A stretch of 64,000 nucleotides of DNA from Ischnura elegans (taxonomy: Eukaryota > Arthropoda > Insecta > Odonata > Coenagrionidae): assembly GCF_921293095.1 (NCBI RefSeq), contig NW_025791696.1:1-64000 (forward strand), written 5' to 3'. Made by a program: the position numbers and the translations under genes. The notes beneath the pieces were generated by a model. That model had not been told where the DNA came from and made no database searches. It worked only from the letters and a program-made list of their open reading frames with translations. Below, in pieces: positions 47,452-59,400 of the stretch (positions are counted from its first letter, which is position 1; each line of letters starts with the position of its first letter).

Positions 47452-50400
47452 CTGTGGAGGTAAGGTTAAGTTTAGAGCGCGCTGACAGCATAAAGGATGG
47501 CGGGTATTTTTACGAATGGATTAGGACGATGCATCGTTTGAGCGAGACTATTTAGAGATCTTGAATCCAAATCTACATCTCAATAGAAGCTTTCTTCTAT
47601 ATTTACCACAACCTCACGGCCAAGTGAACTGGAGGCTGCTTTTAGCACACAGTCGTACACGCCAATCTATGTGTTGATTCTGGAAAATTCTTTGCATTAC
47701 ATACTATTCTTTTCTGACTCAGCAAGAAGGAAAAATAATGTGGATATAAACTATGACTCTTCTTACTAGAGGATTGAATTGAAATTTCCTGCATACAGCT
47801 AAACAAAATATTATGGCTAATTAGAGTTGTAATGTTTTCTCTCATGCTCTCTGAGTCACTGAAAAATGTTATGCCTACTCTTAAAATAAGAAAATGAGCT
47901 TTTAACAATACCTCGCATGGCCACGAAAATGTTATATATTTATTTATAATGCTTCAGTGAATCCAAGGACATGCGAAAACATGATGTATCCATTGTAACA
48001 AGTAAATTCAGGCAGACGGAAGAAATGTATGACTAAAAATATTCGTGGTAAGGTAAGAAAAATTAATTAAACACTCAATCGAAATATAGTTTAAATTTTA
48101 TGAATAAAGCTATACTGTGTCAAAGAGGATAACACGAAGGACATATTGGAAGGCTAACCAGGCACGAATAATAATAATAATAATAATAAAAAACAAATCA
48201 CCGAAAAAAGTCCATAGCAATAGACCTGATCTAGTAGTGCAAGATAAAATTCACAATGAAATGTACTTGATAGACATTGTCGTACCTAATTCGCATAACA
48301 TCACAACAGCCTACACCAGCAAAATGGGAAAGTATGAAGAACTTAAAGATGAAATTAAGAGATTATGGAAATCCGATAAAGTACACATAATACCAATTAA
48401 ATAAAAAATACGTTTGATAGTAATAACAATAATAATAATAATAATTTATTCAGAAGTGTATCAATTACTAGGTAGGATAACAACACCACCACAGATATCA
48501 CCTGGTTTTGGAGTATCCACTGATGCCCACGAGCGGCAGGGCTGCCACAATTGCCGCGTACAACCATCCAGCCGCCATCACTTTGGTCGCGGTGCTGACG
48601 CGTAGTCTTCGGTCAAGGTGCATTGCATAGGTGATCGCGTACCAGCGCTCACTAGTGATCATGGCCAGCGTGAAGATAGACAGCTCGCTAGCGAATACCG
48701 TAAGAAACCCAGCAATCTGACAGCCAGTACCTATATTTAGAAAGGATGAGAATATAATGATGAATGAGGCTGCACAGAGAGAAAACATCGTTATGAATAA
48801 GCAAGGTTCCTAAGGCACAAAAAATAGAGAATGTAGCTTTCAGAGAAACAAATGTAATGTCTAGTGCTTATCCAGTAAACATATAGGAGAGAATCTCTCA
48901 GGTTTTACACCAGGTTAGGTTGAAAAGAGTCCCTGGCAGTACAAACGGTGCAACCGAAGGATGGAGGATTTCAGTTTTCCACTCAAAGTGGATATAAGTG
49001 CCATTTGTAGCATTGTTTATTAAAATCTATGGTGACAGAGATCAATATCTATTGTGTCAATTAGCCAGAATGAAAAGAGAAATATGTAGTAACGTATCCA
49101 TACATTAACACATTGTCGTGCTCTCAGACTGCGGCAACTGAAATTCGAGTCGACAGCACGCGCTTAAATATGATGTAAGATTTTACGATCTGCATGGTCA
49201 ATTTTGAATGCACGTGCTTTGGGATATTTTTAGTGATATCCCTATTTCAATGGAGCATATTGGCGCGCTGTAATTTTAAGTGCGGTCAAATATCACCATC
49301 GCAAATAAAATAAAAACCTGATGCGACAATTCATCTTGTTTGGTTGAACCAAATTTTATCGTTCGCATGACTTCATATTTTATATGGTACGATGCATCAT
49401 AAAAATCACAAACACTGTTCCCTAATATGCGAAACACTGTTCCCTAATATATGCTGAGGCATCCCGAATTATAACACGCACGACGGTGGCGTACCTATGG
49501 GGGGATGAGAGGGTAGACCCCCCGAAAGCCTCTGAGAAGTAAATTATTATTATAGTATTCTACCGATTAAGGTAGGTTTTCATGGAGTATCTCCCTTTCC
49601 TTCCAGCACTGCCTTCTTTAATTCACTGTAAGGCCTACTCTCCTTCAATATATCTAAAAATCCTATTCTTTTCCTTCCCCTCCCTCGTTTCCCCAAAATT
49701 CTACCCTCCAACACCATTTTCAACATCCCCTCACTGCTAAGCACTAACTCCATCCATACCTTCTGTCTCCTCCGTATCTCATCTAAAAGCTGCCTCTCCT
49801 CGCCAACCATATCCAGCACTTCGTCGTTCCTTTTCCTCTCCGTCCATTTCACCCTCTCCATTCTTCTCCATACCCACATCTCGAATGCCTCCAATCTTCT
49901 CTCGTCTTCTTTCCTCAGTGTCCACGTTTCCGCACCGTAGAGAGCTACGCTCGAAATCAAACTCTTCACTAACCTTTTCTTTAAACTCTTACACAACGGT
50001 CCTCTCAGAAGCTCCTTCCTGTTCATGAACGCCTCCTTCGCTAATGCTATTCTCTTCCTGATGTCCTTATTACTGTATCCGTTTTCCTTTAACGTACTGC
50101 CTAAATAGTTGAATTGCTGAAACTGCTCAAGTTTCTCACCACCCACCTTTATCTTGAGTCTCACATTCCTCGCTCGTGATGCTTTAAAAAACCGCATAAC
50201 CTTAGTTTTCTTGTGATTAATCCTCATCCCATACTCCTCGCAACGTTCGTATAACGCATCCACTAGAGCCTGAAGCCCCCTCGCTGACTGGCTGATCCAA
50301 CGCCTGGTCATCCGCGAATCTCACTGATTTGAGCATCATTCCTCCCACTTTTATCCCAGCTTCTAACTCATCCCACGCTTCCCTTACCATCTCCTCAGCA

Positions 50401-53400
50401 GAAGTAAATAAGCTATTTAAAACTATCGTCTAGTTTTGAACTTTAATAACTGCATCTGCTTTAAGTTCAATTTTTAGTACTAAAATGATGTAAAATGTAT
50501 ATCGTTGGCTAAGTTCTAACAAAACGTACCTCAAAATTTGGCCGGCTAGACACAGGTATCTTAAACTTAGTGTAATAGCATTAAAAATAAAATTCAAACA
50601 ATACACACCTCTTTGTTGGCAAATGTATGCTTATTTTTAGTTTTATGAATTTTTGGTTTTTAATTATAGCGTAAAATTAGAAAAAATAAATAGTTTTTTT
50701 TTGATCTCGTGAAAAGTTTCTATTTTTGACATACTTGTCTTTAGAACTTATTCATCGATATACAGACATGTCATTTTTCAAAACTTTTCCCGAAAAAGTT
50801 GCCTAGGGGTGGGGGGTCACCAAACCAGGCCATCCCATCCTTCCCCCCAAAGCATATTCCTAGTTACGCCACTGATGCACGATATACCGTGAATGCAATA
50901 TATTGGGCGCGGTAATTCGATATAGAGCACTATGCACGGTATTGTTGGCCACGATATGAGTCATCGAAATCACTTATATCACGAAATAATAATATTTTCA
51001 GATTGATGTCATCATGGTTTCTGGGATTCCATCGCGTTGTTTTCTGTCTGACGTCGACAGTTTCGTCGACAATTCAGTCAACAATATGAGGTCAGAAGTT
51101 TAATTTATGCACAATGAGCGGGTATACATCTACCTCTGCATCTTTACAAAAGAGCTAATGAATACAAGGGTTTCGGACATACTTCACCGCATATAACTCT
51201 TGTCTTTAATAGCTTTTTGGAAAGATGCAGAGATATACCTCGCCTCGTATCAAACTCCACTTCAGATCTGAAGATGCTGTAAGTATGCTTAGCAGGACTG
51301 TGTTATCAGGTATCAAACAACAAGGTGTAATGCCAGAAACCATCTTCACATCCACTACTCAACGAGGAAGCCTTCGCAAGAACTCCAATATGGGATTGTT
51401 GTATTTAATAGGCAAATATCGCCCATACCTAGACCAACATAAAGTGAACGTGTTATCAGTGCTTAGTTTCGACCGGAACGGCGCGGCGCTCCGGAAACTC
51501 TTAGGGAACTGTACAGAATGATATACATAATCAATGCAACACATATGCATGAACGACATAAGTAACGCATCACATTCAGAGCGATGAAACGGTCAGTCAG
51601 GAGACGGTCGTAATTCCTATATTCCTGTCCTGCGAATTCTAGTCCGTCTCGAGTAAGATTTTTTTAATTGAATGGATTATGTAAATTAGATACCGTTTCT
51701 CATCATTTGGGAATACCGTTTATAAATTTAATTTTTAAATGTATTTTTTTGGTACAAAAACATAATTTATGCCATGACTCGTCATTGCAACTTCTATCGC
51801 AATTTCAAAAATTAGGAAGTTTTAGGGGGGGAGGGTTTATATTTGAAAATCACGCGTAGATTAAATATGTAGGGATCATTTCAGGCACCGATTTGCTCCA
51901 CAAATTTCAGAACATTGACCATAAAATAAACCAGGTCGGTTTATAAAAAAAACTTGTTTGGTTGATTCGCCCTGGTGTTGCATCTACCTTAACCCCTGAA
52001 GAAGGTACTGTTCATGATATTTTAGAAATCAAGCGGGACTGTGCGTCACCACGTATTAGTTGTGCACGAGCTTACCTTCCTGCCAGTCGATGGCGTGGTT
52101 GAAGTACGCGCCTATTGTCCTCGCGTCCATCACCAGGATCGACATGAGATACATCCCCATGCTGAGGTCGGCGATGGCCAAGTTGCACATGAGGAACTTG
52201 GACACGGACATCCTGAACTGGCATGAGAGCAGGACGAAGAGCACGGCTATGTTGCCCAGGAGGGAGAGTATACCCATGAGCCAGGCGGATATCCTCAACC
52301 ACCAGTTGCCCATAATGTCCTCGCAGGGGTTGAACGGGTCCGGCTCCGGGTGGCACACCACCGTTCGCGGGTGGCGAGACAGGTTGCCGCACACGGCGCT
52401 CAGCTGGTTTGGTGTGTGCGGCACGGTGGCCTGGTGGAACACTCCGCTCTCCGAGAAGAAGGACTTCAACTTGGCAACCTCGTCCTCCGCTGCATGTAAA
52501 ACAGATCACCAAAATTGATAAGCACATAATTACAGCGGTTAATACTTTCAGATTGGTGCCATCATGGTTTCTGGGATTCCGTCGCGTTGTTTTCTGCCTG
52601 ATGTCAACAGTTTCGTCGGCAATTCAGCCAGCAATATCTGGTCAGAAGTTGAATTTATGCACAATGAGCGGGTATATATCTACCTCTGCATCTTCAAAAA
52701 GAGCTAATGAAGACAAGGGTTTCGCACAGTACTACTTCACCGCATTTAAATCTGGTCTTTAATAGCTTTTTGGAAAGATGCAGAGATATACCTCGCCACG
52801 TATCAAACTCCACTTCATATCTGAAGATGCTGTAAATATGCTTGGCAGAACTGTGTTATCAGGTATTAAACAACAACAAATCTTAAACGTCTCAACACAG
52901 GTTGCGCGAAAATTCCACAAAGAAAAAATCAAACACCTTAACTGGGATTCGAACCCGGTCTAGTGTTTCAGCCAATTAAGCTACCCAGGCGTTAATCTCC
53001 TCTGTGGAAATTTGTGGACTGTACTGGACAAGATGATGTTGACTGGTGAGCATATTATAGTGTAGGTTCCAAACCTGGTGCATCCAATTCTCCTGATTTT
53101 TACAAAAATATCGAATTTACGTATGATTTTACATAAATTTCATGGAATTATGTGATCAAACATTTAGCAACTTCAAATACCTGAATCCACTGGTGGGAGG
53201 TAAAAGTTTCACCTGAAAAGAGTGTTGGCGAACATCCACAGGATTGGTTCAGAATAAACTGGCTCAGCTTCGGGTGAAATAGAAGTTCACGGAATTCATA
53301 TGAGTGTTGAGATGTGGAAGGCAACGGGAACCCACCACATTACCATCCCAACAGCCTTGCATTCAGTCACGAAAAAAGAAGGTAAAACTTTAATGTGAAC

Positions 53401-56400
53401 CGCTTACATTAACTGATATTTCATCCAGATAAATCGCATTATCATTTATGAGTCCTCTATGGTTTACACTCATTTATATCATGATTGATTTACATATAAT
53501 ATTGAATAGTGGTTTAATCTCATTTTACTTCTAAGGTTTGATAAAATGGAGCACGTCTTTCAACAAAAGTTTTACCTTTAAGGTCAGAGATACATATTCT
53601 AGATAAGAAAAATATCCGCCTCTTAGTTCTTTTTACGATAGAAGTACATTGGAATCGTAATTTTTAGTAACCTTTTTGATCTTAAAAATGAACATAAGTA
53701 ACCAGCCTCTTCAACAGAACCATACGCGCACTTTGAGGCATGAGATTAATTTCTTCTGCAAAATAAAACAACCGCCTCGTAGTTCCTTTAACGATAGAGG
53801 TATATTGTAATCGTAAAGTTTAGTATAAATTTTAATCATCTTAATGAACACAAGAAACCACCCTCTACAACAGGAAAATAAACGCATTTTGCGATCGAGA
53901 ACGATTGATTTTCTATAAATATGCATATGAAATTGAATAATACACCCACATCCTGTGCCGTGGAAAATTGTTTTGCGTCGTAAGGATGCAGGCTGAGGAG
54001 ACATGGAGTTAAAAACTTTATTTCTGTCCACATTTTAGAGGTTTCCATACGTTTTCAAAGTGAAATCATATATTCCACTTGATTTCAATATCACTGCCTC
54101 ATTTAATGAATACGGTACCACAATTCCCTAGAGTTCTCTCCGTAAAGTAAACTATGAAAGATAATACCGTGGGCAGTGGCGTAAGTAGGGATACGATTTG
54201 GATGGGGGGGATGAGAGGGGATGGGAAAGGGCGACCTACCACCCTCCTCCCCCATTTTGGGAAAATTTTAGAAAAAATGACATGCCTACAAATACATTTT
54301 ACATAATTTTAGCACTTAAAATTTGGGTTACATTAAAAGGCTACGTTAAAATTTACTATGTGTCAAAACTAGACAGTATTTTATAATATTATTTTTATAC
54401 CTCTGAGGCTGGATCTATACCCCAAATCCCCCCTCCATAGTTACGCCACTGACCGTGGGCTGATATGGATTAAATTTTTAATCTTCCGTAATCCGCGAAA
54501 AGTAAGCTAATAAATATTAAATCCGACGTTTACAAACATTATGTACAACAAACGTACACCCCAATTTCGCAAACCATGGCGGAATAATTTAATAAAGGAT
54601 GGAAAAACCTCAACAAAAAATACAAGAATCACTTCATTTACATCCATATTGAATTTAGATTTTAGGATTTAGGGTTTATGACTTCAAATTTATATATTTC
54701 AAGTAAGACGAGAAGAGTTTAAAATGTTTATACTACTTAATACGTTAGATGCGTTCGCTTATCGGGACAGAACAATGGTGCTAGCAAATGTGAAAGTACA
54801 GGGACAACCCGCCAACATGGAGATTGAAGAAGGATTGGAAGATTATTACGCGGAAGGATTCAAAGGATTGAGAAATAATTAAGTACCAAAATACCAGGTG
54901 AAAGCAGAAGTTTAATGATCCCCTTAAGAAGACGGACCGTTATCGGTGATATATCATGAGATATGATTATTTATGAAGGGATACGTTTTTAAACATGTAG
55001 GTAGCAGGAACGATAAAGGTGGGCCTAAGTTAGGTGAAAGGTTAGGTGAAGAACGAAAAAGGTGGGTTAAGTGTTTGGGAGAGAGATAAAGGACATGAAA
55101 TAGGAAACAACTGAAATGAGAAAATGTTATCTCATAAATCTGATTCGAAATAGCTAAAGAAATACCAATCCTTGCAGTTATGATAAATGCTTCAGAGATG
55201 GCATCTATCATCAATAATTTGATGAAAAATTAAGCTTCAAAAGGAAATAAGCAGTTTTTTACCTTGATGGTAGTTTCAGAGCATCACCCGAACCGAGTTC
55301 ATTCTAAAATTACGAATTACACGGTCATCATTTTTTAAACTAGTTACTGAAGTGATTATTGTGAATAATTTTTTAAAAACATTATTCACCTACAAGTATT
55401 TTCATGCAAAGTAATATTATGAATGACAGAGCATTTTTAAACATGAAATAAATAAATAGAACTTTAGAAATTAATGACCCAAGAAAAAATGTTGAAATGC
55501 GTTTTTTAGATAATTTTAAGTATAAAACATTATTACATCAGTTTTTCCGGTTTTTTGTATCGTATTAAAGTCGCAAAAACAGCTATTGTTCGACATTATC
55601 GAGGCGAAAGCCCAGTAAAATGAGTAAAATTACGCAAATGACTTTTCAGTGAAATTCCTATATTGTTTCAACGTCGCAGGAGGAAAATAATTTATCGTCG
55701 GGTAAATTAAATCCACGTCTTGCTTGATAATAAATTAAAATTAAAATCTAATTCTCAGGGTGGGTTAACATACGTCTGAGGACTGAGGAAATCAAACAAC
55801 GGAACCTGAATTCTTACTTCTCAAGAAGTAATGAGAGCCGGTTTTCGAGGTTCCTGGTTGGCATTCTTGAGCGGTCAGAGGTTGATTATCTTGAACAAGG
55901 TTTCGTTCACGTGAACTAGAACCAGGAGTCCACTAAAGGTGAGGGATTTTTCGGAAATAAGAACCATAATGACATAATAATATAATACGCCCATACTTGA
56001 GTATCTTGTTATAGGAAGTGAAAGCGGGTTGTAATGAATTCAATTGCACACGCGGCCTTGAATGTGAAAAATGTAGCTCCTAAGAAAACTAAATGGAGAG
56101 CTTAGGCAAACTATTCGACGGTGATAGATCACCATCGCAACAAATTATGAGCCTTTTCTTCGAAATCGGATAGAGCAAAGGACTGTATCTTCCAGGCCAG
56201 GGCTCACATAACTTCCTAGTCTCGCAGCTCATGAAGTCCCTCCGCAGCATCAAATAGTTCTGCATGGAGGAAGTGATCCTCCGCGAGAATTTTAACCGTT
56301 GAACCTTCGATTCAAACAATACGAATACCTATTTCAGCTTGAATGGCTACTGAAAAAATAACCCCGAAACCCATTCTGGTTGCCAAAGCTTTCTCAGGCA

Positions 56401-59400
56401 TTCAACCTTGTCTAAAAAATACTCAATCAGAGCAAATGTCAGCTCACAAGTGGTAAAATGATTTTACTTTGATGATTTTATGAAACAAGGAAGATTATTT
56501 TATCTTACAGTACTTATATAATGAGTAAGACAGTTGTTTCAGATAAAAAAGACTGAATATGATACACTGCAGTATCGGCGGTGCACTTTTAAATTAGATA
56601 GGGTGAATAGCAGATATGCAATCAAAACTGCGCCTCAGGGATATAGAAGTGGCCATGAAATCTCTTATAACGACAAAATACAAGTTAGCATTTTCCCTTT
56701 CGTCTGTCATTGCCACATTTATTGACGATTTCGTGTCGTAACATCATGTTTTTCAAGCACTATTTTGTTGAATTGCATGTTTTATACGGACACATTTCTT
56801 TTAGCAGAGCGATTCATATTTATTATAAATTCTTTAAATATCCATTAGCTGCTCATAGCGATTGAGGGAATGAAGGGAATAAGGGAATGCAAGCATTCTA
56901 CATAGATGATGCCCCAGTCCGCCTCGCAGATATTAAATTTATGTTACCGCTCAGGGTACATATTAATCGGTTTTCAAAAATGCCCAAAGTGCAGATAGCT
57001 CTATTTATTCTCAGTATTTGTAATAGGGAATTTGATTTCGCGAGGAATAGTGCTGAAAAGATATGCATTTGTTTAATCGCATCGTCAAGGATATAAACAT
57101 AGCATATAAACCCTATTATAGCTCATTTTCCCGTGAAATTCCTATTTATCTGCCATGTGCGACGCGAGCGGCAACTTTTGTAAATCAACTTAAATGCGCC
57201 GTGATTGGGGTAAACTACCATACGTTCAATCCCCAGCTGTAAATTAGGGAAGAAATTATTCGGAAGAGGACGCCGCTTGAAAATTTCCGTACTTGCTCGA
57301 CAGGGTCAGCCGGAAAGATATTTGAAAAGGATCATAATTACGATCACGAATATTATATTAGAGGATTTTCAAATCCACCGTTTTAATTGTAGTCCCTCCT
57401 CGTGAATAAAAATTAGATTTTAAAATCGCTACTCGCTGGGCTGGCAGTTATCTAATTCCTTCACGAGGAAAGAAACGTGGCTGAAATACGGTACCTAATT
57501 AGCCAATAAATCATATAGTTAACCACGCATAAAATGCTAGTTAGATGGTTGTCAACTAAAATAGACCAGGAAGCACTACAGTTAATGGCGTAAGTCACGC
57601 TTAAAGAGATACAGCTGCCTAGTGGCGACGCAGAATAAATTGCGCGCGAAACGGCAACTGACGTAAAGCTTAACTCTTTGAGTGCTGGCAGCTAATTTCA
57701 AAGCCCTGCTGAAAAATCCTGCCATTTTTACTAAATTCGTACATTTTTTAAAACATAAGCATCAATAATAGATTTATATCGGTGTGTATTTCAATAAAAA
57801 TGGACTTTGCTCTTCTTTATGAATGAGTTGAACAACATTTATTGCTCTTTTTTAGATATATAATTTAAAAATGAAAACCTACTGTTTTTGAAAAATAAAA
57901 AAAGTTGCAACATATGATGTACCGCCATAACATGCAATGTAATTTTTTTACTGCGCTCAATTTGAACTATTTAAAGAATGGAAATCCTAAAAAATGCATT
58001 GTTCCAAGCAAAGCATTATAAATCCTGGATGACCATAAGGGTCACTGCACCCTCAACGAACGGTTCATTGGCCCAAAAAAGTTTCACACAAAGTGACCTA
58101 AGGTAAGGATGCCGGTAGCTACAGAGGACTTTTCGTCCTCAAGACATAAAGTGAACTCTTCTTCCATCGAGCAGTTGATTTTTGAAAAAACGGAACCCCT
58201 AAGCAGTAAACTGGAAATGTACCACGGGCGAAATAATATGGCTTCACGCATACAAAGCCAATTAAATAGAAAGACGTAATATTACGTCCATGGCAATCTC
58301 CAGAAAGATTAACAGGACGTAATATTACGTCCATGGCACGCAAAGTTTTAACCAACATTTATTTGTTTATTTACGGCCTTTACGATGGGGAATTAACAAT
58401 TAACAATGAAGAAAATTCACAGCAGAACACACACGCCCATGCCTTGGGTAAGGGTTTCTTACCCAGGTGGGACTCGAATCCGCAACCTTCGGTTTGGAAG
58501 GCGAGGACTTTAACCCGCCGCCACCGAGGCCGGCTTTTTCGAGCCCCCTTGGTTACGATCGAGTTAATGAATGGAGTAATGGAATTCAAGAAGACTACAC
58601 AGAGCAAGGGAAGTGGCCCAATTACATCCCATAGAAAGTACATTTCTGTTGCCACTTCGGTCGCATTTTTTTCGTTTTTCAAAAATGTTCGCGGCGCGAT
58701 GATGATCCAATGCGATCCACTTTTTTCCAATATTTTTCGGTATAATGTTTGTAACTGCGAGGAATAGCATTGAAACGTTATAAATTTGATAGATTACATT
58801 ATCAAATATATAAAGTAGGGATGGACGGATCCAGGATTTTTTTCGGATCCGGATTCGGATCGGATCCTTGATTTTCGGAGCTGGATCTTTCGGATCGGAT
58901 ATTTTCGGATCCAAATGCATTTTCAAATTCCTGCAATTAAACGAAGTAATTATTCAAGTTTACTCTGGGTACGAGCAATCGAAGGAACGCTTTTTAGATT
59001 TTCATACATATTTTAATATTCTATAAAATAAAAATAATTTTTATAGGCTTTCTAGTTGTTTTTTAAACATCTAAACATGCTCAGGACCTAAACTGTCACG
59101 CTTGGGTTTGGAAATGAAAATAGGAAAAATCTTTGGATAATTCACTGACCAGTTGCGTAGGACAAGAATTGCATGCGACGGTACATTCGAAGAGAGAATC
59201 GGAACTCTTTCCACCCTTATTCACTGAAGCTATTATTTTAAATTTCGGATCCAGATCCGATGTCTTCCGCGACTTTGGATCCGATGTATCCGATGAAGGG
59301 TAATATCCGCGGATATTTGGATCCGAGGTATCCGATCCGACCATCCCTAATATAAAGTTACATCATCATCACATAAATAAAAACCCTAATTATGCCTCAA

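Larger units (their letters stand above)
49485..50874. mobile_element. hAT-type MITE copy 2, split by nested insertions
   Basis: Left end CGGTGGCGTACCTATGG, right end CCTAGTTACGCCACTG. Flanks ACGCACGA and ATGCACGA match at 7 of 8, an 8-bp hAT-type duplication. The other copies are about 275 bp; this one is 1390 bp because it received a LINE (49545-50399) and the TATATCGATG MITE (50498-50762). Lies in the second intron from the 3' end of the receptor gene. Confidence 0.8.

Noticed and set aside
46536-47555. 339-codon plus-strand frame
   Set aside because: It is antisense to the receptor's last exon. The minus frame has TM helices, correct splice borders and family motifs; the plus frame reflects the G/C-rich codons.
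52935-53000. Possible tRNA gene on the minus strand
   Set aside because: A- and B-boxes are good, but the space between the D and T arms is too short for an anticodon arm; a SINE head fits better.
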